Below, one piece after another: positions 10,687 to 21,600 of a stretch of 64,000 bases of DNA. The stretch is from Vinca minor (taxonomy: Eukaryota; Streptophyta; Magnoliopsida; Gentianales; Apocynaceae). The DNA lies in assembly GCA_026122235.1 (NCBI GenBank), contig JAOCZM010000285.1:1612001-1676000 (forward strand), written 5' to 3'. A model generated the notes under the pieces. The model saw only the letters and a list, made by a program, of their open reading frames with translations, did not search any database and was not told the DNA's origin. How positions within the stretch are numbered: position 1 is the stretch's first letter; every line of letters begins with the position of its first letter. Made by a program: the position numbers and the translations under genes.

Positions 10687-11417
10687 TGATGCAAAACCGA
10701 GGTACAAATACCAAGGTTCGGCTGAAAGGTCCGATCTTTCTCTATCTCGAACAGTTTATGGGGGAATATAATCAACAATCCTCCCGTATGATAATCAATG
10801 GGGGCTGAAACACCACAATAAGTATAAACCAAACTTATTGATACAGTAACTCAAAGGGATGAATGAATTCTACATAGAGAATCAAACACAAAGTAACTAA
10901 GGAATAACCTTAAAATATCATATCAAGTCTCCCAATAACATGGCTGAAATCCCTCTTAAATAGAGTGGAATTTCGTAGTCTAATGACCCACAAATAAGAG
11001 TCCTTTAAATATTAGGACTCTACAACTCCTAGATAACTAAAAACACTACCTAATATAATGGACAACATGTCCTTTTATTTAGCTAGCTTATTTCGGCCAA
11101 CATGGCTAATTAAAATAAACAAAAAGTTGAAAATATAATTAAAGTCTTTAATAGACTTTAATGTGCAAGTTTTCTAAAATACCCTTCAACCATTTTCTTT
11201 CCAATTATGTATCTTTCCTTCTAATGAGATTAGATGGCTTTGATCCTTGTGTCTAGTTTTCTTTGAAGGTTTCTTTATCTCTTGAACCCTTAGTTTAGCG
11301 ACTTTCAACACTTAGAACAAAGGCTTGACTTCGAAGCTCGTATTTGGAATGTATGAGTTAAGGTTGAGGTCATTTATCCAAATGACCTCTTTAAGCTTCA
11401 TGTATGATCCCTCATCA
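10687..11417 (-). repeat. Gypsy solo LTR, E-type
   Basis: Plus-strand ends are TGATGCAAAACC at 10687 and GATCCCTCATCA at 11417. The LTR start in the element sense (TGATGAGGGATCATACATGAAGC) resembles the LTR of gypsy E at 62451, so it belongs to that subgroup. The flanks AAAAT (left) and ATTTT (right) are not direct repeats, so later rearrangement at one side is likely: gypsy I pol lies on the left and copia C1b on the right. Confidence 0.8.
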
Positions 11418-11419
11418 AT

Positions 11420-11533
11420 TTTACTATCAAATCACATATTTGATTTTCAAAAGTAAAATTAACTATTCAAATGACATGCTCAAAATATATAAAACATACA
11501 ACATATGCTAATGGTCCTAGGGCACTACTAACA
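11420..11533 (-). repeat. C1b 3' LTR fragment
   Basis: The complement of the first 114 bases of the C1 LTR, ending CTAACA at 11533. It abuts the complement of the polypurine tract (ATCTCCCACTTGCCCTAGG, 11534-11552). It is cut at the left where it meets the solo LTR at 11417. Confidence 0.88.
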
Positions 11534-11552
11534 ATCTCCCACTTGCCCTAGG

Positions 11553-12042
11553 TCCAATCATACATGATCCTCAAACCCATTGACCTAGTATGACTCTCAT
11601 GTTTAGGTTGCGGGAGTGGCTTGGTCAATGGATCTGCAATGTTGTCGTCTGTATGAACTTTGCAAATTTTAACGTCTCATCTATCAATGATCTCTCTAAT
11701 CAGATGGAAACGGCTGAGAATGTGTTTGGATCGTTGGTGAGATCTATGTTCCTTAGCTTGTGAAATGGCACCAGTATTATCGCAATAAAGGTCCACTGGG
11801 TTCACAATACTAGGGATGCCACCTAATCCATCAACGAATTTCCTAATCAAAATAGCTTCTTTAGCTGCTTCAGAGGCAGCCACATACTCAGCTTCTGTTG
11901 TAGAGTCGGCTACTGTTTCTTTCTTTGAGCTCTTCCAGCTCACAGCACCTCCATTCAAACAAAACACAAAACCAGATTGCGATCTAAAATCATCTACGTC
12001 GGTCTTGAAGCTTGCGTCTATGTAACCATTTACAACCAGACT
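11553..12042 (-). pseudogene. C1b RNase H domain
   Basis: The minus strand encodes the end of the copia RNase H: SWKSSKKETVADSTTEAEY, YCDNTGAISQAKE and HILSRFHLIREIIDR. A stop at 11677-11679 is followed by the final stretch (complement of the ADPLTKPLPQP part of C1a, near 11590-11650). The Asp/Glu catalytic cluster residues in TEAEY and DNTGA are visible. A stop also separates this piece from the RT connection near 12040. Confidence 0.87.
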
Positions 12043-12620
12043 TCATTCCTGACCTCCGTAAACTATGAACATATATTTGGTCCTTCTCAAGTACTTAAGA
12101 ATGCTCTTGACTGCAGTCCAATGTGACTCTCCAGGGTCAGATTGATATCTGCTAGTCATACTTAACGCAAATGAGACATCCGGGCAAGTGTATATTATGG
12201 CATACATAATAGACCCAATGGCTGAAGCATATGGGATCTTACTCATGCGCTCTTGGTCTTCCTTGGTGGAAGGTCCATGAATTATGCTGAGTTTAATGCC
12301 GTGTGCCATGGGCAATAATCCCTTTTTGGAATCTTGCAAACTGAACTGTTTCAGTACTTTGTCAATGTATCCACTCTGGCGTAGGCCAATCATTTTGTTG
12401 GATCTATATCTATAGATTCTTATACCCAAAATGTACATATTCCCGCCTAAGTCTTTTATGGAAAAGCACTTCCCCAACTAAGCTTTTACGCTTTGTCAAG
12501 TGGGGATGTCATTTCCAATCAGTAAGATCTCATCCACATAAAGCACAAATAACACTACTGCATTATTAGTCACTTTCTTATAAACACAAGGCTTGTCTTC
12601 GTTTTTTATGAAACCAAATT
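12043..12620 (-). pseudogene. C1b reverse transcriptase, C-terminal half
   Basis: The open segment 12043-12477 reads GKCFSIKDLGGNMYILGIRIY, SGYIDKVLKQFSLQDSKKG and PYASAIGSIMYAIIYTCPDVSFALS, the copia RT thumb and connection. Further right, 12500-12620 carries the palm LYVDEILLIGND and KNEDKPCVYKK segments with a stop. YVDD is changed to YVDE. Upstream RT motifs are missing because of a deletion joining this region to the protease near 12621. Confidence 0.85.
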
Positions 12621-13040
12621 CTTTAATGGCAAAACTAAATTAAATGCCCTTGTAGCTACAGAAACAACTCTTGCTCCATTTGCTACTCTCAGGTCCACTT
12701 ATCCTTTTTCCAGTGATCTACTCCTTTTGAACCCCTGTACATTTGCACAAATGTGAGATCCACAACCGGTATCTAATACCCATGAAGTAGGAGCAGGCAC
12801 GTTAATTTCAATAACATAAATACTTGGAGAGACATTCAAACTAGCTTTCTCTTTTTTCTTCTCTTCCAAGTAGAGCTTGCAGTTCCGTTTCCAATGACCT
12901 GGTTCATTGCAATGGGAGCAAACCCCTTTCTTTGGTGCCTTGGCCTTGGTTTTGGGCATGTTATTGCCTTTGCCCTTCTTGGCCATGGGCTTTCCCTTTC
13001 CTTTGTTCTTCTTGGAATTCCCCTTCTGAACCATTAAGAC
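12621..13040 (-). pseudogene. C1b gag zinc knuckle and protease remnant
   Basis: The open frame 12699-13034 starts MVQKGNSKKNKGKGKP, a Lys-rich stretch, followed by the nucleocapsid CCHC knuckle CSHCNEPGHWKRNC and the copia protease motif SWVLDTGCGSHICANVQG with the catalytic Asp in DTG. A shifted continuation gives LRVANGARV near 12680-12710. The gag N-terminal domain is missing: the codons for VLMVQK abut the LTR at 13040 directly. Lys-rich CCHC plus DTG is the normal gag-PR order of Ty1/copia. Confidence 0.87.
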
Positions 13041-14083
13041 TTCAGGGGTAGAATCTCGTTCAAAACACCCATGAATCCTCCCCTGAAGATCCGCTCATAC
13101 CATAGGAATAAAAAACCGATGAAAAGTTACTAACATTTTTCAGCTAAAGATTCTATTTTTCGGATGTTTGCTGCTACCACCAATAGCCTTCCAGTGCAGA
13201 ATTGCTCTCTACCGGTATCCACACGACGAAATGAGCGGCGAGTGCTAGCACTTTGTTTATGAGTTTCGGGAATCTAGAGAGAAGAGAAGAGCAGAAATCC
13301 AGTAAACTGATTTTAGGAGTTTTTTGGGTTTATTACGGCTCAAGCAAGTCTCTACTAGTGTTTCGGCCAAAAGAGGATTATATAGGGTGTGAAAGTTAGT
13401 TCCGAGAACAAACTCCCACGTCCTATCAACCTCTTCTGGTAGTAGGAGTCTTTATCGCATAATAACTCCCACGTAATCCCAGCTAGAACCAAATACCGAA
13501 AATGCCCCCCCCCCCAAATCTAATTCGAATAAATGTGATTTATGAAAACATACTACTACTAAGTGTGTTTTCATTGCCATTGTGATATGAACCTACGGGG
13601 TCACACGCATAGACGAGTTAATGAGCTTCCTGTCCAGATACAATAAACCTAGACACATTCTAGATTCATTGAATCTGGACATGAAGCTCATTAACTCGTC
13701 TATGCGTGTGACCCCGTAGGTTCGTATCACAATGGCAATGAAAACACACTTAGTAGTAGTATGTTTTCATAAATCACAAGCGGACCCTAGTAGGACATTG
13801 TGACTACCCAAAGTGAATGAATGTATGGTGGAACCTAATATCAATCCACTATTTAATCCCTTTGTCTCGCGATATCCAAATTAATCATAAGGCATGGTAG
13901 TTGTCACCCTTATAAGCTTAATTGTATTTATACTCGATCTCCAAGTAAACTGATCCAACAAATAATATTTAATAACCACTTTATTAAATACATTTGAGCA
14001 CGGCTAAGCATTTAAACAGTCTTCCCTATCGAGGGGCTCATAGATGTCTCTCTCTAATAAGAGAGGGACAAATCCCTTACAAT
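13041..14083 (-). repeat. C1b 5' LTR, left portion
   Basis: The complement of the 3' two thirds of the C1 LTR, starting about 8 bases short of the LTR 3' terminus. It continues at 25840-26276 after the C1a insertion. It contains a foldback at 13534-13778 where a neighbouring LTR piece was inserted in the opposite orientation. The LTR is interrupted at ACAAT (14079-14083) by C1a. Confidence 0.9.
13534..13778. repeat. 104-base foldback inside C1b LTR
   Basis: Arms 13534-13637 and 13675-13778 are reverse complements with about two mismatches, separated by 37 bases. The right arm is normal LTR sequence. The left arm replaces about 35 bases normally found there (compare 2690-2725 in the solo LTR). 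The segment was therefore copied next to itself in inverted orientation. Transcripts would fold into a long hairpin. Confidence 0.9.
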
Positions 14084-15613
14084 TGTTAGTAGTGCCCTAG
14101 GACCATTAGCATATGTTGTACGTTTTATATCTTTTTGAGCATTTCATCTGAATAGTTAATTTTTCTTATTAACATCAAATGCGTGATTTGATAGTAAAAC
14201 TCATTTGCTTATGTAATTACTATTCTAGTTGTCCCTAGTTTTATGTAATCTACTTTACAATGAAATAAAACTAGTATGATGTTTGATTGATAACTATGTT
14301 TTACTAATCATGTGTAACGAGTACAAATCATATCATAGATGCAATATATTGAGATATATCGTATCGGACGTGATCCGTTAGAGAAGTAATAATTCATGGT
14401 CCTTAGTCATAAGTATTACTTCCTCAATACTATTTTAGAATCCTTAGACCTTATGTCTCCATTGATTCTAGCATGAATGGAGCCACGCTTTGACTCTGTC
14501 GTACGTTGCTTTTAATCGAGTAATCAATATGACTTATGATCGGATGTAGTGTCCTATCATGGCTTGAATGTGAGAGGCATTGTAAGGAATTTGTCCCTCT
14601 CTTATTAGAGAGAGATATCCATGGGCCCCTCGATATGGAAAGACTTTTTAAATGCATGGCCGTGCTCAAACGTATTTAATAAAGTGGTTATTAAATATTG
14701 TTTGATGGAACAGTCTACTTGGATATCGAGCATAAATATAATTTAGCCTAATAAGGGTGACGACTACCATGCCTTATGTTTAATTAGGATATCGCGAGAC
14801 AAAGGGATTAAATAGTGGATTGATATTAGGTTCTACCGTAATTTCATTCATTTTGGGTAGTCACAATATCCTGCTACGGACCGCTTGTGATTTATGAACA
14901 CACACTACTACTAAGTGTGTTTTCATTGCCATTGTGATATGAACCTACAGGGTCACACGCATAGACGAGCTAACGAGCTTCATGTCCAGATTCAATGGAT
15001 CTAGAATGTGTCTAGGTTTATTGTATAAGACATTTATTTTTCTGAGGATAATAAGACGTTATTATTCGAATTAGAGATAAGGGGGTATTTTCGGTATAGC
15101 TGGGATTATGTGGGAGTTGTTATCCGATAAAGACTCCCACTGCCAGCAGAAGTCTAGAGGACGTGGGAGTTTAAGACTCCCACTGCCAGAAGAAGTGGAT
15201 AGGACGTGGGAGTTGTTCTTGGAACAAATTCTCACACCCTATGTAAACTACTCTTGGCCGAAACCTAGAGACTTATGCTTGAGCCGCACAAAATACCGAA
15301 ATACCAAGAAATCAGATTTCTTGTTCTCTGCCTCCCTTTCTCTCTATATTCCCGAAACTCAGAAAAATCAAAAGAGCTAGCACTCGCTGATCGTTTCGTC
15401 GCGTGGATACCGGTAGGGAGTAATTCCTCAAGGGAGGACTGAAGGTGATTGCTGCCGAGAGCCAAAGACAGAACATTTCCATTCAAGAATCAGTTTCTTG
15501 AACAAAGAAATATAAGTTTTTCTTTGAATTTTTCAATTCGTTTTGTATAAGCGGATCCTTCAGGGGAGGACTCATGGGTGTTTAGAACGAGTTTCTGTCC
15601 ATGAATCCCTACA
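14084..15613 (+). repeat. C1a 5' LTR (1530 bases)
   Basis: It starts TGTTAGTAGTGCCC and ends GAATCCCTACA, with TG/CA termini. It is the reference LTR of family C1 and is directly followed by G and the PBS. Around 15233-15245 the sequence CCCTATGTAAACTACTC corresponds to CTCTATATAAACTACTC in the 3' LTR (about 19048), so the likely TATA box is mutated in this copy. A repeated GTGGGAGTT / GACTCCCACTGCCAG block (15108-15215) sits just upstream of it. Confidence 0.95.
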
Positions 15614-15614
15614 G

Positions 15615-15627
15615 TGGTATCAGAGCC
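15615..15627 (+). other. C1a primer binding site (tRNA-iMet)
   Basis: TGGTATCAGAGCC lies one base after the LTR end. It is complementary to the 3' end of plant initiator tRNA-Met, the usual primer for Ty1/copia elements. Confidence 0.95.
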
Positions 15628-15679
15628 TTTCTCATACTATTCGAATTCGATATTGTTAATCACATCGTAACATGTATCA

Positions 15680-16160
15680 GAGCCTACTTCTGGCACTGTC
15701 GTTTGGGCCACATCAACGAGAAACGCATATCAAAACTCCATAAAGATGGAATTTTGACATCATTTGACTGAGAGTCTTATAAGACATGTGATTCTTGCTT
15801 GTTAGGCAAAATGACTAAAGCTCCCTTTACTGGACAAAGTGAGAGAGCTTCTGATTTGTTGGGCCTCATACATACAGATGTTTGTGGACCAATAAACACA
15901 AGTGCTAGAGGGGGGTTTCAGTACTTCATCACATTCACAGATGATTTCAGTAGATATGGCTACGTCTATCTAAATCATAATCTTTTGGAGGATTCAAAGA
16001 ATTTCAAAATTAAGTACAAAATCAACTTGGTAAAAGTATTAAGATACTTCGATTAGATCGAGGTGGCGAATACCTTAACCAAGAGTTTGACGAACATCTT
16101 AGAGGTTGTGGAATTGTTTCACAATTAACTCCTCTTGGCACACCACAATAGAATGGTGTA
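15680..16160 (+). pseudogene. C1a pre-integrase and integrase core, N-terminal part
   Basis: The sequence encodes HCRLGHINEKRISKLHKDG, the copia GAG-pre-integrase zinc motif. A stop in SFD-stop-ESYKTC follows, then LGKMTKAPFTGQSERASDLL and LIHTDVCGPINTSARGG with the first catalytic Asp, then FITFTDDFSRYGYVYL. A frameshift near 15975 and the TAG at 16054-16056 break it. The second Asp region (LDRGGEYLNQ, near 16055-16085) is in another frame. The third catalytic region lies near 16150 (NGVSERRN type), also shifted. Confidence 0.87.
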
Positions 16161-17983
16161 TCGGAACGGAGGAATCGCACCTTACTAGATATGGTTCGAT
16201 CTATGATGAGTCAAACGAGTCTTCCAATTTCCTTTTGGGCTACGCCCTCGAAACTGCTGCATTTATATTCAATAGAGTTCCTTCTAAAGCGGTTCAGAAA
16301 AATCCATATGAGATATGGACTGGGAAACGACCTAGTTTGTCATTTCTCAAAATTTGGGGATGCGAGGCGTATGTAAAACGCTTATTATCTGATAAACTCG
16401 CCCCTAAATCTGACAAGTGTTTGTTTGTGGGATATCCTAAAGAATCTAAAGGATATTACTTCTATCTTCCATCAGAGAACAAAGTGTTTGTTGCTCGAAA
16501 TGGTTTATTCCTTGAAAGGGAATTTATTTCCAAAGAGGATATTGGGAGTAAGATCCATCTTGAGGAAATTCAAGATCCCCAAACAACATCTGAACTAACT
16601 TTGGAACTTCTAGCAAGCTCACGTGCTGATACTGAGCTTCAATATTTGACACAAGGCCCAAGGAGGTCAAGTCGGGTGCATCAACAACCTGAGAGATATG
16701 GATTTCTCGTGACTGATGATCATCATATTGAACTGATTGATCAAGATGAACCAACTACCTACAAAGAGGCAATTCATAGTTCTGAGTCAGATAAGTGGCT
16801 AGAAGCTATGCAGTCTGAGATGCAATCCATGTACGATAACCAAGTATGGACTTTGGTTGAACCACCCGAAGGGTGTAAGGTCATTGATAACGAATGGTGT
16901 TTCAAAAAGAAAACTGACATGGATGATGTACACACTTTTAAATCTCGACTAGTAGTTAAAGGTTATAGACAAGTTCATGGTATTTACTATGAAGAAACCT
17001 TTTCTCCTGTCGTTATGATAAAGTCTATTAGGATTTTAATTGCCATAGCCGCATATTATGACTATGAGATATGGCAAATGGACGTTAAGAATGCGTTTCT
17101 TAATGGAAACCTTCTCGAGGATGTGTATATGACACAACTTGAGGGGTTTGTTGATCCATTAAATCCTAGCAAAGTGTGCAAGCTTCAAAGGTCCATTTAT
17201 GGATTGAAGCAAGCATCTCAAAGCTGGAATCGTCGCTTTGATGAACGTATTAAAGAATTCGGTTTCATAAAAAACGAAGACGAGCCTTTTGTTTATAAGA
17301 AAGTAACTAATAATGCAGTAGTGTTCCTTGTGCTTTATGAGGACAACATCTTACTGATTGGAAATGACATCCCCACATTACAAAGCATAAAAGCTTGGTT
17401 GGGGAAGTGCTTTTCCATGAAAGACTTCGGCGAGGATACATACATTTTGGGTATAAGAATCTATAGAGATAGATCTAACAAAATGATTGGCCTAAGCCAG
17501 AGTGGATACATTGACAAGGTACTGAAACGGTTCAGTTTGCAAGACACCAAAAAGGGATTCTTGCCCATGTCACATGGCATTAAACTATGCAGAACTCAAG
17601 GCCCTTCCACAAAGGAGGACCAAGAGTGCATGATTAAGATCCCATATGCTTCAGTCATTGGGTCTATTATGTACGCCATGATATGTACTCGCCCGGATGT
17701 CTCATTCGTTTTAAGTATGACTAGCAGATATCAATCTGACCCTGGAGAGTCATATTGGACTGCAGTCAAGAGCATTCTTAAGTACTTAAGAAGGACTAAA
17801 GATATGTTCTTAGTTTACGGAGGTCAGGATGGAAACCTGGTTGTAAATGGTTACACAGACGCAAGCTTCCAGATAGACGTAGATGACTTTAGATCACAAT
17901 CTGGTTTTGTGTTTTGTTTGAATGGAGGTGCTGTGAGCTGGAAGAGCTCAAAGCAAGAAATTGTGGCCAACAACAGAAGCTGA
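16106..17983 (+). pseudogene. C1a integrase C-terminus and reverse transcriptase
   Basis: A 625-codon open frame. It covers the integrase C-terminal part (AAFIFNRVPSKAV, KIWGCEAYVKR, CLFVGYPKESKGYYFY), a linker (RRSSRVHQQPERYGF), and RT with KARLVVKGY-like SRLVVKGYRQVHG, QMDVKNAFLNG, SIYGLKQASQSW, and thumb/connection to VNGYTDASF. The catalytic YVDD is replaced by YEDN near 17335, losing one metal-binding Asp, so the RT is inactive although the frame is long and open. It ends by frameshift in the RNase H segment (QEIVANNRS). The first 60 or so codons are out of frame relative to integrase. Confidence 0.92.
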
Positions 17984-18323
17984 GTGTCTAGATGCCTCTG
18001 AAGCAGCTAAAGAAGCTGTTTGGATCAGGAAATTTGTTGATGAATTAGGTGTCGTCCCTATCATTGTGAACCCAGTTGACCTCTATTGTGATAGTACTGG
18101 TGCCATTTCACAAGCTAAGGAACCTAGATCTCACCAACGATCTAAACACATTCTCAGGCGTTTCCATCTGATTAGAAAAATCATCGACAGAGGAGACGTT
18201 AGTATTTGCAAAGTTCATACAGACGACAACATTGCAGATCCATTGACCAAGCCACTCCCGCAGCCTAAACATGAGAGTCATACTAGGTCAATGGGATTGA
18301 GCATCATGTATGATTGGACCTAG
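17961..18323 (+). pseudogene. C1a RNase H, frameshifted continuation
   Basis: This continues from RT after a one-base shift near 17970: TTEAECLDASEAAKEAVWIRK, YCDSTGAISQAKE, RRFHLIRKIIDRGDVS, NIADPLTKPLPQP, and ends MGLSIMYDWT at 18323. The normal TEAEY is TEAEC. The final codons overlap the polypurine tract upstream of the 3' LTR, the usual arrangement in this family. Confidence 0.9.
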
Positions 18324-18336
18324 GGCAAGTGGGAGA
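18322..18336 (+). other. C1a polypurine tract
   Basis: AGGGCAAGTGGGAGA lies immediately before the 3' LTR (TT then GTTAG; LTR from 18338). It is the plus-strand primer site for reverse transcription. Confidence 0.88.
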
Positions 18337-18337
18337 T

Positions 18338-19383
18338 TGTTAGTAATGCCCTAGGACCATTAGCATATGTTGTACGTTTTATATCTTTTTGAGCATTTCA
18401 TATGAACAGTTAATTTTGCTTATGAACATCAAATACATGATTTGATAGTAAAACTCATTTGCTTATGTAATTACTATTCTAGTTGTCCCTAGTTTTATGT
18501 AATCTACTTTACAATGAAATAAAACTAGTATGATGTTTGATTGATGACTATGTTTCACTAATCATGTGTAACGAGTACAAATCATATCATAGATGCAATA
18601 TATTGAGATATATCGTATCGGACGTGATCCGTTAGAGAAGTAATACTTCATGGTCCTTAGTCATAAGTATTACTTCCTCAATACTATTTTAGAATCCTTA
18701 GACCTTATGTCTCCATTGATTCAAGCATGAATGGAGCCACGTTTTGACTCAGTCGTATGTTGCTTTTAATCGAGTAATCAATACGACTGATGATCGAATG
18801 TAGTGTCCTATCATGGCTTTAATGTGAGAGGCATTGTAAGGAATTTCTTCCTCTCTTATTAGAGAGAGATATCCATGGGCCCCTCGATAGGGAAAGACTT
18901 TTCGGTATAGCTGGGATTATGTGGGAGTTGTTATCCGATGAAGACTCCCACTGCCAGCAGAAGTCTAGGGGACGTGGGAGTTTAAGACTCCCAATGCCAG
19001 AATAAGTGGATAGGACGTGGGAGTTGTTCTTGGAACAAACTCTCACACTCTATATAAACTACTCTTGTCCGAAACCTAGAGACTTATGCTTGAGCCGTAC
19101 AAAATACCGAAATACCAAGAAATCAGATTTCTTGTTCTCTGCCTCCCTTTCTCTCTATAATCCCGAAACTCAGAAAAATCAGAAGAGCTAGCACTCGCAG
19201 ATCGTTTCGTCACGTGGATACCGGTAGGGAGTAATTTCGCAAGGGAGAACTCAAGGTGATTGCTGCTGAGAGCCAAAGACAGAACCTTTCCATTCAAGAA
19301 TCAGATTCTTGAACCAAGAAACGTAAGTTTTTCTTTGTATTTTTCGATTCGTTTTGTATGAGCGGATCCTTCAGGGGAGGACT
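18338..19383 (+). repeat. C1a 3' LTR, main part, internally deleted
   Basis: It starts TGTTAGTAATGCCC. At about 18900 it jumps from GGGAAAGACTT to TTCGGTATAGC, skipping the part corresponding to 14645-15088 of the 5' LTR. It keeps the likely TATA region (CTCTATATAAACTACTC near 19048). It is interrupted at GGACT (19379-19383) by gypsy N2 and resumes at 25799. Confidence 0.93.
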
Positions 19384-20332
19384 TGATACGGTACCAACCT
19401 TGGGGCTGCCCAACTCAAGGGAACGTGCATTCAGATACAAAGAGGACTCTAAATTACATCTAGGAATGTTGTACAAGTCAACCTCTTAGTATCACAAGTG
19501 TACAAGGAATGGACAGCTTTGCTACTGTTTGGAAGAATGATCATATCTTTCGATATACTTATCCAATGGAGCTGATTCCAGTTGCATATTAAAGATAAGA
19601 GGCAGATCTACAACGTTCATGAAGATCACAAGATCAGATTCTGCCTTATTGATATCCCATATTGTCGTGCAAGTTGGCCCAACAAGCTGTCCAGAATGGG
19701 GACGAATTATAAAGGGCATTTTAGTCTTTTTATGTACAATTAAAGTCTATACTAGACTTTAATTATTTTCAGCATATTTTATTACTATAATTTCGTGTAT
19801 AGCAAGTAGTTGCTATAAGAAAGGACATGTTGTCAATGTGTTAGTTAGTTGGTTAATAAGAGTCCTAATGCAACTAGGACTCTTCATTATATTGGTAGTT
19901 ATTTATGTTTATGCCGCCAAGATAATAGGCACATGTCCCTATTATCTTGTTTAGGTAGTTACTTGATAGCAAGTTGTTATTCAAGAGTCCTAATTCTTCA
20001 AGGACTCTTATTTCCCTTTTCCTAGTTTAAGTTGGAACCGAATTACCCTCTACTTAAAGGGAATTTCGGCCACCTTTTTAATTAGACTTGATATATTGAT
20101 ATTTTGATTAAGGTTAATCCTTTGATACTTGTTTATGACTTCGGTTGAAGTTTCATATTCTTTAAGTTACTGTATCAACTAGTTGGTTTATCTAGTTGTG
20201 GTGTTTCAACCTCCATTGATACTTAGCCTTTCCGGGACTGTGTTAAGTGTATTCCCCCATAAACTATTCGAGATACAGAAAGATCTGCTAATTAAGCTGA
20301 GTCTTGATATAACCCATCAAGATTTCGCATCA
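19384..20332 (+). repeat. N2 5' LTR (949 bases)
   Basis: It starts TGATACGGTACC and ends ATTTCGCATCA. U3 carries a series of short inverted repeats: AAAGTCTA/TAGACTTT (19742-19760), TATAGCAA/TTGCTATA (19798-19817), AGAGTCCT/AGGACTCT (19859-19883), GATAATAGG/CCTATTATC (19921-19946) and another AGAGTCCT/AGGACTCT pair (19983-20009). The same pairs occur in the other gypsy LTRs of the window. Confidence 0.95.
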
Positions 20333-20334
20333 AG

Positions 20335-20346
20335 TGGTATCAGAGC
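20335..20346 (+). other. N2 primer binding site (tRNA-iMet)
   Basis: TGGTATCAGAGC follows the LTR end after AG. It is complementary to the initiator tRNA-Met 3' end, as in M and G3. Confidence 0.95.
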
Positions 20347-21226
20347 AAAAGGTTGATCTCTATCTTGGTGTACTTTATTGCTTTCCTGAATTTTTTTTTT
20401 TCTTGTTTGCTTGAGATAGCCGAAAGATAACAAAAATTTTTTACCCCAACGAAAAAAAAGCCACCCGAAAGTAAAGAAATTGGCAGCCGGGTTAACCCAA
20501 AATAGACAAGGATTCAAGGCCAAAAGCAAACTTCCTTTGTATAAAGGAATTGGCACTTGTTCCCCCTTCATCTTGAATTAGCCACTATCAAGACTTTTCG
20601 ATCTAGCACAACCGTCATCAAATCAAGAGCTTTTGATCTTGTGGCCAAGATAAGGGTAAGTCTCGGGCAAAAAGGTAAGAAAAGATTTCAAGAATGAGCT
20701 ATTTCAAGAAAACAGAAAATCAAGAAAGGTAAAGATCACATCTTTTTCTTGTTTGGCAACACACAACTCTTATACTTTTTCCTTAGACTTTTTGTTAAAG
20801 TCAAGATTTGGTTTCTTTGATATATTTTTCAGCCTTCCATCATTATAACCATTCAAACATTCAAAGTTGGAAGTTCTTGACAAGTATTTGTGGGAAAATC
20901 GAAAGAAAGATTCAATATTGAGAGAATACAAAATCTGATTACTATTCACAGATTACTAATCACGGATTACTATTCACTAATTACTATTCACAGATTACTA
21001 TTCACAGAACACTATTCACAGATTACTATTCCCAGATTTTGTGAAAAGATCCAATCTTTAATATCTTTTATTTCTAACTATTTTTGTGTTTGTTTTCTTG
21101 CAAGATAGGATTTCAAGAAACCACTTTTTCAAGATTTTACAATTTTCGGTTACTGTTCACAGCACTATTCATCCGAAAATTTAAAGTCTATTTTCAAGAA
21201 ATTCAAGATTCAATATCTTTCTTTTT
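20347..21226 (+). other. N2 leader, upstream of the Mutator-like insertion
   Basis: Untranslated leader homologous to the M leader (40822-41593). It contains GCCACCCGAAAGTAAAGAAATTGGC-type sequence (20460), a repeat block (20937-21040) and a partial duplication of the segment ending TTTTCTTGCAAGAT, present near 21085 and again near 22625. Short antisense ORFs here have no family resemblance. No gene is seen. Confidence 0.85.
20937..21040 (+). repeat. Leader array of TACTATTCACAG units
   Basis: About six to seven degenerate copies of a 12-15-base unit, GATTACTATTCACA and variants. A similar array lies at the same leader position in M (41436-41517), and related TACTGTTCA / CTATTCATCCGA pieces occur in the C leader (38360-38392). 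Confidence 0.85.
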
Positions 21227-21600
21227 GAGAAATCCCCTATTAGTAGCGTTTATCTATTTACGTATTTCTATTATTAGCCTTATCTTTTTTTTAGGCTATT
21301 TATAGCCGCATCTTTTTACGGGCCGCTATAAATGTCCAATTAGTGAATCCGGCCACTTTTCAGGCCAAAAATGACATGTGACTTGCACATGCCACTGAGA
21401 GAAGGGCAAAAACGTCATTACACAGCCATCATCTATTTACGTATTTCTATTATTAGCCTTATCTTTTTTTTAGGCTATTTATAGCCGCATCTTTTTACGG
21501 GCCACTATAAATGTCCAATTAGTGAATCCGGCCAATTTTCAGGCAAAAAATGACATGTGATTTGCACATGCTCCCGGAGTGAAGGGAAAAATGTCATTTA
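21227..21600 (+). repeat. MULE left TIR, two tandem subunits
   Basis: The TIR is a tandem duplication: TCTATTTACGTATTTC recurs at 21253 and 21432, a period of 179 bases. Each unit contains internal palindromes (GGCTATTTATAGCC; ACATGTGACTTGCACATG). The unit matches the complement of the right TIR. Confidence 0.9.

Noticed and set aside
10682..11422. AAAAT/ATTTT as a target duplication for the solo LTR
   Set aside because: The two are inverted, not direct, copies, and the flanking elements differ on the two sides.
15615..15627. Possible tRNA genes at TGGTATCAGAGC sites
   Set aside because: Only 12-13 bases match the tRNA 3' end and no cloverleaf follows; these are primer binding sites.
20937..21040. 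CRISPR-like array
   Set aside because: Units are short, degenerate and directly adjacent without unique spacers, in a retrotransposon leader of a plant genome.
20890..21305. Short ORFs in the N2 leader
   Set aside because: They consist of leader repeats and transposon end sequence; start codons and frames are not shared with the M leader.
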